A program made the translations under genes and the position numbers. Shown here one piece after another: positions 24,707 to 34,158 of a stretch of DNA of 50,456 bases. The first letter of the stretch is position 1; each line of letters opens with the position of its first letter. The stretch is from the NCBI RefSeq assembly GCF_010093385.1, contig NZ_PDWV01000027.1, forward strand, positions 1 to 50,456, written 5' to 3'. The stretch is from Pseudoxanthomonas mexicana (GTDB taxonomy: Bacteria; Pseudomonadota; Gammaproteobacteria; Xanthomonadales; Xanthomonadaceae). The notes beneath the pieces are model-generated. The model saw nothing but the letters and a program-made list of their open reading frames with translations. It made no database searches and had not been told where the DNA came from.

Positions 24707-26530
24707 TTAACCGGGTGCGGATCGCTTGCGCTCCAGCCACCACAGCAGCGCACTCGCGGTGAGCCAGGCCAGGAACCAGGGCCAGGCGGGTCCGCGTGCA
24801 CCTTCCGGGACGGCCAGCGTCGCAGCGGCCTCCGCCCTGGCGGCACGCTGCAGGGTCTGCGAACGGACGGCGGCGCGATGCAGTGAAGGCGCATCGTCGC
24901 GGGCGCGGACGAAGAACGGGGTCGCAGTGTCCCCGACCTTCAGCTGATGCCAGCCTGCATCCCGTGGCCAGAAACCCGCGCAGCGCGCGCTGCCGGTCGC
25001 GGGATCGCGCAGCATCCGTGTCGTAGTGCCGTCGGGCGCGACGATCCGGGCCTCGTCGGCGATGCCGCACAGCGCTGCGCGTTCGCCTGCGCGCGCCTCG
25101 TCCGGGATCGCGGCGATGGCCGGCGCGCCTGCGCGCGCCAGCGTGGCGAACGCCTGCGACCACAGCGCGGCGTGCACGTCGGCATGGCCCGCCAGCACCG
25201 GGGTGTAGGTATCGCCCGGCGTCCACACGCCGACCCGGCCGCGCCCCATCACATGCCACCAGGCGAGCGGTGCGCCGGTGGCGTCGCGGAGCAGCGCCAC
25301 ATCGTCGCCCACCGGCATCCGGGCCGTGCGGCGCGTGAGCACGGGCAGGCCCGCCGGTACCGCATCGGCATCCACCGGCAGGTCGGCCGTGCCGGCGCCG
25401 CGCCGCGCACGCCAGGCATCGTCGTCCGGCGCCGGACGCGCAAGGCGGAATTCCATCTCCTCGCTGCCCACGGAAAGGATACGCAGCAGGCGCTCCACGG
25501 GTGCGGGGATCGGTCCGTCGGCGCGCACCAGCACGCCAAGCCCGTCGCGCACCGCCGCGCCGAGCGCCGCACGTTGCGCTTCGCCGAGTCCCGCGGCACT
25601 GCGCGCATCCAGCACCAGCAGGTCGAAGCGGCGCAGCGTCTCGGCGTTCATCGGCAGTGGCGCATCGCCGAGCTGGATGCCGCCACCCAGGCTGACCTGC
25701 AGGTGGGGCGGAATGCCCACGTCCGTCGCCCAGCGGCGGAGGTACTTACCCTCGGCATTGGGCGCACCGGCGAGCACCCACACGCGTGGCGGCGGCGAGG
25801 GCTGCGTCCAGACCGGGAGCGACGCGGCATCGACCACGCTGCCGCGCCCTTCCTGCACCTCCACCCGGAACAGAGCCGGGCCAGGCAGGCGGGCGACACC
25901 GGTCAGGCGGAAACGGCCCTGCGCATCCACGGGGCCTGCATCGATGCGCTGGCCCGCGGGGTCGAACAGCGCCACCGTCGCCTTCGGCACGTCGTTCACG
26001 CGACCGCTGGCGATGAAGGTGTCGCCCGGTGCCACGACACCCACCGGCGCGAGTTCGACGACGCCGCGCGGCAAGGCGGCAGGCGAGAACACGATGCGCC
26101 GGTCGCCGAGCGCATCGCGGTCGCGGGCTTCCAGTCCATCGCCGACGACCTGCAGCGTGCCTGCGTCGGGGTGCCGGCGCAGCGCGGTGCCCAGGTCCGG
26201 CACGCGCTCGCTGCCGTCGGTGGCCGTGGCCTCCGGCAGGGCGACGCGGGGCTGGCCCTGCAGCGCCGCGGGCAGAGCAACCTGTCCGGCGTTCGCGGTC
26301 ATCACCATCAGCGGGCCGGGGGTCGATGCCTGCCGCGGCGGCAGCAGGGTGAAGTAGAGCAGCAGCGCGCAGACCGGCTGCAGCGCGCACAGCAGCAGGA
26401 AGCGGGTGCGGGCGCCGCGCACGTCCGTTGAAGCACCACGACGCCGCGCGATCAGGCGCGCCCACGCGAGCAGCACGCCGAGCGCGAGCAGGCCGGCCAG
26501 TAGCCAGGGCGGGAGCACGGGCAGGGTCAT
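24707..26530 (-). CDS. Membrane protein with glutamine-amidotransferase-like core, last gene of the MoxR/DUF58 operon
   Basis: 607 residues. Two N-terminal membrane helices (about 8-28 and 44-62) and one near the C-terminus (AWPWFLAWLTASALLWWLE) frame a large periplasmic part. The middle has a beta-sandwich (about 180-260, DPAGQRIDAGPVDAQGRFRL) and a Rossmann-like segment (about 268-400, RVWVLAGAPNAEGKYL and RFDLLVLDARSAAGLG). The latter resembles the class I glutamine amidotransferase-like fold seen in Bat-locus membrane proteins, with no obvious catalytic triad. It likely acts in a complex with its operon partners. Its ATG overlaps the stop of the DUF4175 gene by 4 bp. Confidence 0.75.
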   Translation of the reverse strand: MTLPVLPPWLLAGLLALGVLLAWARLIARRRGASTDVRGARTRFLLLCALQPVCALLLYFTLLPPRQASTPGPLMVMTANAGQVALPAALQGQPRVALPEATATDGSERVPDLGTALRRHPDAGTLQVVGDGLEARDRDALGDRRIVFSPAALPRGVVELAPVGVVAPGDTFIASGRVNDVPKATVALFDPAGQRIDAGPVDAQGRFRLTGVARLPGPALFRVEVQEGRGSVVDAASLPVWTQPSPPPRVWVLAGAPNAEGKYLRRWATDVGIPPHLQVSLGGGIQLGDAPLPMNAETLRRFDLLVLDARSAAGLGEAQRAALGAAVRDGLGVLVRADGPIPAPVERLLRILSVGSEEMEFRLARPAPDDDAWRARRGAGTADLPVDADAVPAGLPVLTRRTARMPVGDDVALLRDATGAPLAWWHVMGRGRVGVWTPGDTYTPVLAGHADVHAALWSQAFATLARAGAPAIAAIPDEARAGERAALCGIADEARIVAPDGTTTRMLRDPATGSARCAGFWPRDAGWHQLKVGDTATPFFVRARDDAPSLHRAAVRSQTLQRAARAEAAATLAVPEGARGPAWPWFLAWLTASALLWWLERKRSAPG

Positions 26531-28695
26531 CGTGCGGGCTCCTGCTGCAGGGCATCGAGGTAGCGGCGGCCGACGTCGTCCGGCGCGGCCCGACGTTGCA
26601 CCTGTGCAGGCGGTTGCGGCGACGCCGACCACAGCAACGCCCGCAGGCGTGCACGGCAGGGCGCGCAGGCCGGATCGCCGCGCACTTCATCGATGGCCGC
26701 GAACAGGTCCAGCGCATCGGGCACGCGCGCCTCGTTCGCGCGCAACCAGGTGTGCAGCGCGTCCAGGTCCGCGCCATCCGCCGGCGCGCGATCGTTGGCC
26801 AGGGCGCGCCATGCGCGGGCGGGCGCCGCATCGACGTCGTCGGGCATCGGGACGAGCGGACCGAGCGCGCGGGAGGCGATGCCCTTGCGATCGCCGCCCA
26901 TCCGGCGCGTCTCGTCGATCGGCGGCAGTTCCGGTCCTACGCGCGCCAGGTAGATGCGCGTGGCCTGTTGCACCTGCTTGATGTACTCCAGCGCCTTGTG
27001 CGCGAACGGCAGTGCGCGGTCCGGCTGCCCCTGGCGCAGGTGAAGTTCCGACTGCCACATCTGGTCCAGCGCCTTCTTCAGCGTGGCGCGCGTGTCGGGG
27101 TCGAGCAGCGTCGCGGCTTCGGCGGGATCGTGCGTGTGCCCGTAGGCTTCCAGCACGTCGGCTTCGCGGCCGAAGCTCGCGCCGGTCGCCGACGTCGCAT
27201 GATCGTGATCGTCCTGCACGGCGGTCGGGGCTTCGGCGTGATCGTGTCCGTCGTCGTCCGCGTGATCGTCGGCGGCGTCGCTGGTCGGCGGCGGTTGCGA
27301 TTCGCCTTCGGCTTCCTCGCCGAGGAACTGGCCGTAGCGCAGGCGCAGGATGCGCTGGTCCACGCCGATCGCGTCCGAGCGCGTGACGAAGGTGTCCGTC
27401 GCCAGGCTGCGCTTCTGCTTCTGCAGGGCTTCGGCGTCGATGATGATCTGGCGCTGGCTGCGGAAGTAGGCCGGCATCACCTTCTTCACCAGTCCTTCCA
27501 GGCCCGTACTTTCCTGGCCCAGGTCTGCCGGCCAGCGCAGGATCAGGCCGGGGCTCTGAGCGGTCTGCGACGTCGGCGCACGCGTGTCGCGCACGGTGAG
27601 CTGCGCGATCAGGTCGTCGCCGACGGCCATGCCGAGCGCCGCGAGGTCGAGCGATGCGGTGAAGCGGCGTGAGGTCGCCGGACCGGTGCCGTGCAGCGTC
27701 ATCGCCTGTTCCTTGAACGCGATGTTCTCGCCGCTGCCCTGCGCGCGGGTCAGCTTCAATGTGCCGGTCGCGGCCACGCCGTAGTCGTCGCGCGCTTCGA
27801 AGGCGAGCGTCCAGCGCGTCTGTCCGACCACCACCAGGCTGAGGCCGCGGTCGGGCGCCAGCACCTTCACCTGCGGCGCGCGATCGGGAATGGCATCCAG
27901 CCGCCGGAGTTTCGACGGCGGTTGCGCCTCCGTGCCGGCGGCCACCACACGGTACAGCGTGGATTTCGCGAGGGTGTGCGTCGCCCGCCAGGTGTCGCCG
28001 TTGCGCCGCAGCGCGATGCGCTGGCCGGCGTGGAAGCCGAGATCGGCGCGGGTGGGTTGCGGTTCGAAGCGCAACGTCCAGGCGAGGCGCGAGCCGACGG
28101 GGGCTTTCGCATCGAGCGTGGCTTCGTCGCGCGCCGGCTGGCCCGGGTAGGACGGCGGCGCGACGTGCAAGCGTTGGCCGACCAGGCGCGGGACGCCGGG
28201 AATGACCGGGGTTTCTTCGTCCGCAGGCGCGCGCGTGCTGGCCATCGGTGCGCGCGCCGGCCACCACGCCGCCACGGCGATCACCACGCCGGCCACCAGC
28301 CACATCGCCGCGATGCGCGGCCACGGCCACGGCGTGCGCAGGTCCGGTGCCGGCTGGCTGCGCAGCCGTTCGCGGACACGCGCCTGCTGCAGCTGTTGCA
28401 GTGGCGTCAGCGAGGCGGGCGGCGCCAGCAGAAGATCGCTGCTGTCGTCGAGGTCCTTGCGGCGTGCATCCAGCTGGCGCACCAGCCAGGCGGTGTCGAA
28501 CGCGCGTGTCCGCCGCCAGGCCAGCGCGGCGAGTACCGCGATCCCGGCCAGCGCGACGGACACGGCTACTGCGGGCGATGCGAAGCGCCACACCACACCG
28601 GCGAACGCGACGGGCATCGGCGCTCCCAACACCAGCTGGCCGAGCGCCGCATGGCGACGGACCTGGGCGAGGCGGTCAAAGGCCGACAACGTCAT
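26527..28695 (-). CDS. DUF4175-type membrane protein with a His/Asp-rich insert
   Basis: 722 residues. Membrane helices lie at about 24-60 (two close segments) and 127-145, and the rest is probably periplasmic. DUF4175 proteins occur next to MoxR and DUF58 genes; their biochemical role is unknown. Residues 472-499 form an acidic, His-rich stretch (DDHADDDGHDHAEAP and DDHDHA), followed by AYGHTHD at 518-523, which looks like a metal-binding linker. A helical C-terminal region (about 530-690) ends with CAPC at 677-680. The start is ATG at 28695, which overlaps the stop of the BatA-like gene by 4 bp; the long upstream frame extension is antisense shadow. Confidence 0.82.
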   Translation of the reverse strand: MTLSAFDRLAQVRRHAALGQLVLGAPMPVAFAGVVWRFASPAVAVSVALAGIAVLAALAWRRTRAFDTAWLVRQLDARRKDLDDSSDLLLAPPASLTPLQQLQQARVRERLRSQPAPDLRTPWPWPRIAAMWLVAGVVIAVAAWWPARAPMASTRAPADEETPVIPGVPRLVGQRLHVAPPSYPGQPARDEATLDAKAPVGSRLAWTLRFEPQPTRADLGFHAGQRIALRRNGDTWRATHTLAKSTLYRVVAAGTEAQPPSKLRRLDAIPDRAPQVKVLAPDRGLSLVVVGQTRWTLAFEARDDYGVAATGTLKLTRAQGSGENIAFKEQAMTLHGTGPATSRRFTASLDLAALGMAVGDDLIAQLTVRDTRAPTSQTAQSPGLILRWPADLGQESTGLEGLVKKVMPAYFRSQRQIIIDAEALQKQKRSLATDTFVTRSDAIGVDQRILRLRYGQFLGEEAEGESQPPPTSDAADDHADDDGHDHAEAPTAVQDDHDHATSATGASFGREADVLEAYGHTHDPAEAATLLDPDTRATLKKALDQMWQSELHLRQGQPDRALPFAHKALEYIKQVQQATRIYLARVGPELPPIDETRRMGGDRKGIASRALGPLVPMPDDVDAAPARAWRALANDRAPADGADLDALHTWLRANEARVPDALDLFAAIDEVRGDPACAPCRARLRALLWSASPQPPAQVQRRAAPDDVGRRYLDALQQEPAR

Positions 28696-29846
28696 GGCGC
28701 CACGCTCCGCGTGCGTCGCGTGGCCATCCAGCGTTCCACCAGCACCAACGCCGCGATCAGCAGCGCGAGCCAGGGTTGCAGGGCGCGTGGCGCGACGGGA
28801 TAGGTCGCGCCACCGCGCGTCGGCGCGTAATCCCTCGCCAGCACGCGCGTGGGCGCGTCGGCGGGACCGTCGAACAGGGCGCGCAACCGGGGCGGGAAAG
28901 CGGCGTCGAGCAGCGCCGGCATCGCGTCGGGCCGCAGCGGTCGGGTGAAGCGCATCCCCCGGCCCTGTCCGAGCGGGGCGCCTTCGACCAGGGGCGCACC
29001 GTCGGCATCGCGCCACGGCATCGACGACAGGGCAATGCCGTCCACCGTCGCTTCATGGGCCAGCAATGCGACACCGCCGGCCGAGATCCATTGCATGACC
29101 GACGCGGGCACCGGTCCCGGTGCCAGCCACACCAGCGACTGCGACGGCGGAGGCATTGGCGCGTCGGCGGTCCCGATCTGCACGGCTGGCGCGCCATTTG
29201 GCTGCCACGCCCGTGCGGCGGCATGCAGGTAGCGCAGCGCATGTTCGTCGCCCGCCGGGTGGCGAATCGCCAGTGAAGGCGTCGGCGATTCTTTTGCCGA
29301 CGATGCCGGTATCGAGCCCTCGACAACCTGCCAGGTCACCGCACGTGACAGCGCGGGCCGTTCGGCATCCGCGCCTTGCAACGTTGCAGGCACGATCACG
29401 GTCAACGCGACGCCGGGAGGTAGTTCTGCATCGAGCTGCCGCAGCAAGGAGCCAATGGCGGGCGTGCCGGCGGGCGCCGGCTCATCCAGCGACGGGAAGT
29501 CCGGCGCCAGCCAATGCAGGCGTGGGCGCGCATCGGAACGCGCACGTGCGAGGCCTGCATCCACGCCGGGCACGGCGACCGTCCATGGTCGCGTGTCGTC
29601 CAGGCCCGACAGCACCGGCCGGGCCAGCCACAGCGAGAGCAATGCGAGCAACAGCAGGCGCAGCAACAGCAGCGGCCATTCGTCGAAGCGGATACGGTGA
29701 CGCGGTTTAGGCTTCTGCCGCAGCCAGCGCAGCGCGGCGAAATCGGTCGGCGTCTGCTCGTGCCGGCGCGCGAGATGCAGCAGCAAGGGCACCACCAGCG
29801 CGGCAAGCGCAGCCAGGCCTGCCGGTAGCAGGAACGCCAGGCTCAT
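28692..29846 (-). CDS. BatA-domain membrane protein
   Basis: 384 residues. The N-terminus is the BatA/aerotolerance regulator signature: a helix at 4-24 (LLPAGLAALAALVVPLLLHL), the conserved basic loop with FAALRWLRQ, and a second helix at about 58-80 (WPLLLLRLLLLALLSLWLA). A large periplasmic segment of VWA-like character follows, and a C-terminal helix (LQPWLALLIAALVLVERWMA) before the end anchors it again. These proteins work with MoxR ATPases and DUF58 or VWA partners in envelope functions that are poorly defined. Both ends overlap neighbouring genes by 4 bp (ATGA), so translation is coupled through the cluster. Confidence 0.85.
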   Translation of the reverse strand: MSLAFLLPAGLAALAALVVPLLLHLARRHEQTPTDFAALRWLRQKPKPRHRIRFDEWPLLLLRLLLLALLSLWLARPVLSGLDDTRPWTVAVPGVDAGLARARSDARPRLHWLAPDFPSLDEPAPAGTPAIGSLLRQLDAELPPGVALTVIVPATLQGADAERPALSRAVTWQVVEGSIPASSAKESPTPSLAIRHPAGDEHALRYLHAAARAWQPNGAPAVQIGTADAPMPPPSQSLVWLAPGPVPASVMQWISAGGVALLAHEATVDGIALSSMPWRDADGAPLVEGAPLGQGRGMRFTRPLRPDAMPALLDAAFPPRLRALFDGPADAPTRVLARDYAPTRGGATYPVAPRALQPWLALLIAALVLVERWMATRRTRSVAP

Positions 29847-30733
29847 GCGTACTCCGCCGCATCGCGCGCACCGAACAATCGGCGTAGCGGCAGGTCCAGC
29901 GGTTGGTCGGTGTAGTGACGCGCGTGGCGGATGCCGGCCGCGTCCAGGCGCGCATCGAGCACACTCTGCGCATCCGCGAAGCGGCGCAGATAGTCGGCGC
30001 GCAGCGCGGCGGCATCGCCCAGCAGTTCCTCGCCGGTTTCCGGGTCGCGGAAGCGGTGGCCGCCGGTGAACGGGAAGTCGCGTTCGTCCGCGGTCAGCAG
30101 CTGGATCGCCAGCACCTCGCGGCGCGCAGCGGCCAGGCGTTCCGCCAAGGCGGGCATCGCATCATCGAACCAGTCGCTCAACATCAGCACCAGGTCGCCG
30201 GCACCGATGCGTTCGAACACGGGGCCCAACCGTTCCTGTGCGGGGAACGCCCCGTCGGCACGCAGGCCGTGCAGCGCGAGCAGCAGCTGGTCGCGCTGGC
30301 GCACTCCGTTGCCAGGCGCCACGAGCCGCACGCCATCGCCGTGCAGCACGAGCAGGCCGAAGCGGTCGCCCTGGCGCAGGGCCAGTTCGGCGATGCAGGC
30401 CGCGAGGCTGCGCGCGGCGTCGAAACGCGTACCGCGCGCGCCATCGCGTTGCGCCATCGAGGCGGTCGCGTCCAGCACGATCCATACCGTCAGCGGACTT
30501 TCGCGCTCGGCTTCGCGCACGAAGAAGCGGTCCGAGCGCGCGTACAGTTTCCAGTCGATCTGGCGCAGCTCGTCGCCGGGCTCGTAGGCGCGGTACTGCG
30601 CGAACTCCAGGCCGGCGCCGCGACTGCGGCTGTGGTGCACGCCGATTCCCTGCGCGCCGATCGCACCGCGCGCGGTCAGCCGCAGGTCCTTCAACCGGCT
30701 GCGGACATCGGCGGGGATCAGGTCGTGCGCCAC
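29843..30733 (-). CDS. DUF58 domain protein with a VWA-like fold
   Basis: 296 residues, no membrane helix. The DUF58 signature EPGDELRQIDWKLYARSDRF at about 51-70 leads into a VWA-like domain with a MIDAS-type DATAS at 88-92 (DxTxS), the place where a divalent metal binds in VWA folds. Such proteins are the usual partner of MoxR ATPases, which may remodel or activate them. It lies 8 bp after the moxR stop and its own stop overlaps the BatA-like gene by 4 bp. The ATG start is at 30733. Confidence 0.9.
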   Translation of the reverse strand: MAHDLIPADVRSRLKDLRLTARGAIGAQGIGVHHSRSRGAGLEFAQYRAYEPGDELRQIDWKLYARSDRFFVREAERESPLTVWIVLDATASMAQRDGARGTRFDAARSLAACIAELALRQGDRFGLLVLHGDGVRLVAPGNGVRQRDQLLLALHGLRADGAFPAQERLGPVFERIGAGDLVLMLSDWFDDAMPALAERLAAARREVLAIQLLTADERDFPFTGGHRFRDPETGEELLGDAAALRADYLRRFADAQSVLDARLDAAGIRHARHYTDQPLDLPLRRLFGARDAAEYA

Positions 30734-30741
30734 GGCGTCGC

Positions 30742-31734
30742 TCAGGCGGAGAGCGGCGTGCCGCGCAGCAGCGCGGCGATCACATCGTCCGCGCTGACCT
30801 GCTCGGCCTCGGCGGCGAACGACAGCAGCAGGCGGTGGCGCATCACAGGCTTCGCCAGCGCGACGATGTCCTCGCGCGTCGCCGCCAGGCGCCCGTGCAG
30901 CAGCGCGCGAGCCTTCGCGGCGAGCACCAGCGACTGGCCGGCGCGCGGACCGGCACCCCAGCGCACGTACTTGCGGACTTCATCGGGCACGCCGTCGCCA
31001 GGCCGGCTGGCGCGGACCAGCTTCGTGATCCAGCGCAACAGGTCCTCGCTGACATGCACGTCGCGCACATGCTTCTGCAGCGCGAGGACGGCCTCGCCTT
31101 CCATCACGCGCGGTACCGTGCCGCCGGCGCGGCCGGTGGTCTGCGCGAGAATGTCGTGTTCTTCCTGCTCGGTGGGGTAGTCCACGCGGATGTGCAGCAG
31201 GAAGCGGTCCAGCTGCGCTTCCGGCAACGGATAGGTGCCGGCCTGCTCCAGCGGGTTCTGCGTGGCCAGCACGAAGAACGGCGAGGGCAGCGCATGGGTA
31301 GTGCCGGCGTAGCTGACGGTGCGTTCCTGCATCGCCTCAAGCAACGCGGCCTGCGTCTTGGGCGGCGTACGGTTGAGTTCGTCGGCGAGCAGCAGATTGG
31401 TGAAGATCGGGCCGGGCTGGAAACGGAAATGGCGATGGCCCGTGCCGTGGTCTTCCTCCAGCAGCTCGGTGCCGAGGATGTCGCTGGGCATCAGGTCCGG
31501 CGTGAACTGCACGCGGCGGAACTGCAGATGCAGTGCTTCGCCCAGCGAGCGCACCAGCAGCGTCTTGCCCAGGCCGGGCACGCCTTCGAGCAGGCAGTGG
31601 CCGCCGGCCAACAGGCCGATCAGCAGCTGCTCGACGACATCCTGCTGGCCCACAATGGCCTGGCCGATGGCGGCGCGGAGTTCGCCGAGCTTGGCGAGTT
31701 GTTGCTGGAGGTCGGATTCGGTGATCTGCTTCAT
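30742..31734 (-). CDS. moxR: MoxR-family AAA+ ATPase
   Basis: 330 residues. Walker A is GVPGLGKT at 51-58, and Walker B is LLLADELNR at 114-122, followed by the sensor region EAMQERTV. A C-terminal lid domain follows (about 240-330). MoxR ATPases are chaperone-like proteins that act on VWA or DUF58 proteins, as in MoxR of methanol oxidation and RavA. It is followed directly by the DUF58 gene. A 185-bp gap with a paired inverted repeat separates it from the DUF4159 gene upstream, so a separate promoter here is possible. The start is ATG at 31734. Confidence 0.93.
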   Translation of the reverse strand: MKQITESDLQQQLAKLGELRAAIGQAIVGQQDVVEQLLIGLLAGGHCLLEGVPGLGKTLLVRSLGEALHLQFRRVQFTPDLMPSDILGTELLEEDHGTGHRHFRFQPGPIFTNLLLADELNRTPPKTQAALLEAMQERTVSYAGTTHALPSPFFVLATQNPLEQAGTYPLPEAQLDRFLLHIRVDYPTEQEEHDILAQTTGRAGGTVPRVMEGEAVLALQKHVRDVHVSEDLLRWITKLVRASRPGDGVPDEVRKYVRWGAGPRAGQSLVLAAKARALLHGRLAATREDIVALAKPVMRHRLLLSFAAEAEQVSADDVIAALLRGTPLSA

Positions 31735-31779
31735 GGCGTTTCCAGGGTGATGTCAATGCAGCGAATTGCGACAGCAAGT

Positions 31780-31894
31780 GCCGTCATCCCAGCGCAAGCT
31801 GGGATCCAATTTGATGGCGCTCTTGCGTTTCTGGTGCCTGGGCGAGCGCGGCGCAAAGGTCACGATGGATCCCAGCTTGCGCTGGGATGACGGC
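31780..31894. repeat. Paired inverted repeat, CGTCATCCCAGCGCAAGCTG family
   Basis: Arms 31780-31808 and 31866-31894 are 29-bp perfect inverted copies (GCCGTCATCCCAGCGCAAGC and onward) around a 57-bp spacer, between moxR and the DUF4159 gene. This is a different repeat family from the TGTAGGAGCG pairs. Confidence 0.88.
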
Positions 31895-31919
31895 GGAGAG
31901 GGCATGGGTGCAGCCATCT

Positions 31920-32630
31920 TCATGTCGTCAACGCATAGATCACGAGGTTGACCGCGAACTTGGTGTTGTCCTCGGCCAGGAAGCGCTTGTTGCGCCAGTC
32001 GTAGTCCCACTCGCAGCCGTAGTCCTTGTTGCTGTAGAGCACGCCGAGGCGGCCGTTGATCTCGATGCCCTGCAGGTACTCGTGTACCAGGTCGTCGCCC
32101 CAGCCGTTGAGCTCGAAGCTGGTGGCCGGCGGGCTGTCGAACTTGAAGAACGAGGAATAGATCGCGTGCGTGTTCGGCAGTTTCTTCATCGCCTTCGCGC
32201 CGAAGATCGACGCCATCTGCGCCTCGAACGACTTGGCGAACAGCCCGTCGATGTCGTGATTGCAGTCGTCGACGAACACGAAGCCGCCGTTGCGCACATA
32301 GCGCTCGAAGTGGCGGCGCTCCATCGGGTTGAACTCCACCAGCTTGTGCCCGGCCAGGTAGCAGAACGGGGCAGCGAGCATGCGGGGGTCTGACAGCGCC
32401 AGCACGTGTTCCTTCGGATCCACCCGCAGGGTGGTGTAGTCGATCAGCGACGTGATCAGGTTGGACGGCATGCGCGCATCCACGTCCCAGTCGCCGGAGT
32501 CGTATTTCAGCCGGGTGAAATGGAAATCATAGGTGCCGGCCGCGCGTGCCTGCCTGGGCAATGCGGCCGTCACAATGCCGCCGAGCATCAGACGGAGGAA
32601 TTGTGCTCGCGTTAGCCGGGAGTGGAGCAA
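31920..32630 (-). CDS. DUF4159 domain protein, exported
   Basis: About 236 residues with this start. The body (YDFHFTRLKYDSGDWDVDAR, VFVDDCNHD, AIYSSFFKF, NGRLGVLYSNKDYGCEWDY) matches DUF4159, a domain often fused to BatA proteins in other proteobacteria; here it is a separate gene beside moxR. Its biochemical role is not known. A signal peptide ending ARA|AG is predicted when the start is TTG at 32630 (MLHSRLTRAQF). An ATG at 32588 shortens it, and an upstream extension to 32729 reads through a repeat, so I reject that extension. Confidence 0.78.
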   Translation of the reverse strand: MLHSRLTRAQFLRLMLGGIVTAALPRQARAAGTYDFHFTRLKYDSGDWDVDARMPSNLITSLIDYTTLRVDPKEHVLALSDPRMLAAPFCYLAGHKLVEFNPMERRHFERYVRNGGFVFVDDCNHDIDGLFAKSFEAQMASIFGAKAMKKLPNTHAIYSSFFKFDSPPATSFELNGWGDDLVHEYLQGIEINGRLGVLYSNKDYGCEWDYDWRNKRFLAEDNTKFAVNLVIYALTT

Positions 32631-32639
32631 AGCCGAGGT

Positions 32640-32800
32640 CTCTGAAAGCCCCTCTCCCGACAGCGACCGCAGAAAGCCCCGTGGGAGAGAGGGGTTGGGG
32701 AGAGGGGCGATGGCGTCCCGATGGTTCAAGCATCATGGACTGCGTTCGCCCCTCATCCGCCCTTCGGTCACCTTCTCCCGGGGGGAGAAGGAGAACAGCG
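32640..32800. repeat. Repeat-rich spacer between tldE-like and DUF4159 genes
   Basis: Contains the CCCTCTCCC-type family: CCCCTCTCCCGACAGCGAC then GTGGGAGAGAGGGGTTGGGG at 32648-32708, and CCTTCTCCCGGGGGGAGAAGG at 32770-32791, a near-perfect hairpin. No ORF of its own is supported. It probably works as a 3' end element of the tldE-like gene. Confidence 0.55.
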
Positions 32801-34135
32801 TTACACCGCGTCCGACAGCGAGGTGAAGGTGAAGTCGCGCAGCTTCATCGGCGGGATCATCATCACGAAGCTGGACTCGTCGCCGGCCACGCGCACCGGC
32901 TTGCCCAGTTCCTCGATGTTGTTGAGCATGATCACCGGCGACTCGTTGAAGCGGAAGTTCTTCACCGGGTGCTTGATCTGCCCGTTCTCGATGTAGAACG
33001 TGCCGTCGCGGGTCAGGCCGGTCAGCAGCACCGTCTGCGGATCGACCATGCGGATGTACCACGTGCGGGTGACCAGGATGCCCTTCTGCGTCCCGGCGAC
33101 CAGTTCCGCCGTGGACTTGGTGCCGCCCGCCATCAGCAGGTTGCCCGGCGAACCGATCGCGCGCTTGCCCTGCTTCTGCGCCCAGAAGCGCGAATACTCC
33201 AGGTTGACCACCTTGCCGTTCTCGACGATGGCCATCTTCTCGCGCGGCAGGCCCTCGCCGTCCCACGGCATCACTTCCGCGCCTGGATGCCACGGGTCGG
33301 CGCTGATGTTCACGCGCGGGTCGTAGACCTGTTCGCCCAGCTTGTTACCGCCGCCCTTCTTGGACAGGAAGCTGCGGCCTTCGTCTGCCTGGCGTGCGTC
33401 GAAGAAGTTCATCATGAAGGAGATCAGGCCCGCGGCCGCGGCCGGTTCCAGGATCACCGTGTACTTGCCCGGTTCCAGCGCCTTGGCCTCGGCCGATTCG
33501 CTGGCCTTGCGCATGGCGATGCGGATGTCGCTGTCGGCCTTGAACGCGCTGGCGTCCTTCAGGTTGCGACCGACCCAGCCGGAACCGCGGCCGTCTTCCG
33601 TGCGCACGGTGCAGGTGTAGTTGAACGCGGTCGCGCGCTGGTAGCCGAAGTTGCCCTTGCTGTTGGCGAAGGCGACGAAGCTCTGGCCATCCTCCAGGAA
33701 GCCGGCGGCGATCAGCTTCTCCGCCTTGCAGGGGCCGATGGAATCGGCGGCGACCTGGGCGCGGAACTCGGGCGTGATGGCGGCGGTGGACTCGCTGAAG
33801 GGGGCGCTGGGCCTGTAGGTCTGCTTCTCGACGGCCGGCATGAACTCGGGGTTCTCCGGCGCCAGCCGGGCGAGGTCTTCGGCGCGGCGGACCACGCGCT
33901 CCAGCGCGGCGTCGTCGAACTCGTTGATCGTCGCGATGCCCACGCGCTTGCCGAACGCCACCTGCACGCCCAGGTCGGTGTTGCTGACGATGCCGCTGGT
34001 GGAGACGTTGTTCAGGGCGAAACGGATGTTGCCGTCGACCGAGCCGGTGAGGGACGCGGTGCATTCGTCGGCGGTGGACAGCGAGATGACCTTGTCCAGG
34101 ATGGCCTTGGCCTGCGCTTCGGTGAGGATGCTCAT
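32801..34135 (-). CDS. TldE/PmbA-like protein, non-catalytic partner of TldD
   Basis: 444 residues of the TldD/PmbA superfamily, without the HExxxH zinc motif, which marks it as the TldE/PmbA subunit. In E. coli, TldD/TldE forms a heteromeric metalloprotease that trims microcin and antitoxin peptides. Typical blocks are FGYQRATAFNYT, PGKYTVILEPAAAAGL, RAIGSPGNLLMAGGTKSTAE and VLLTGLTRDGTFYIENG. There is no signal peptide. The start is ATG at 34135, just downstream of the tldD-like genes. The last residues lie close to the repeat-rich spacer. Its partners at 34159 and 36028 carry Tat signals, so this subunit may be co-exported. Confidence 0.88.
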   Translation of the reverse strand: MSILTEAQAKAILDKVISLSTADECTASLTGSVDGNIRFALNNVSTSGIVSNTDLGVQVAFGKRVGIATINEFDDAALERVVRRAEDLARLAPENPEFMPAVEKQTYRPSAPFSESTAAITPEFRAQVAADSIGPCKAEKLIAAGFLEDGQSFVAFANSKGNFGYQRATAFNYTCTVRTEDGRGSGWVGRNLKDASAFKADSDIRIAMRKASESAEAKALEPGKYTVILEPAAAAGLISFMMNFFDARQADEGRSFLSKKGGGNKLGEQVYDPRVNISADPWHPGAEVMPWDGEGLPREKMAIVENGKVVNLEYSRFWAQKQGKRAIGSPGNLLMAGGTKSTAELVAGTQKGILVTRTWYIRMVDPQTVLLTGLTRDGTFYIENGQIKHPVKNFRFNESPVIMLNNIEELGKPVRVAGDESSFVMMIPPMKLRDFTFTSLSDAV

Positions 34136-34158
34136 GTTCTAGGATCTCCTTGCGCCGG

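Noticed and set aside
32631-32729. Upstream extension of the DUF4159 protein to 32729
   Set aside because: The added residues (SLPRGFLRSLSGEG) are the translation of a CCCTCTCCC-type repeat and lack a signal peptide.
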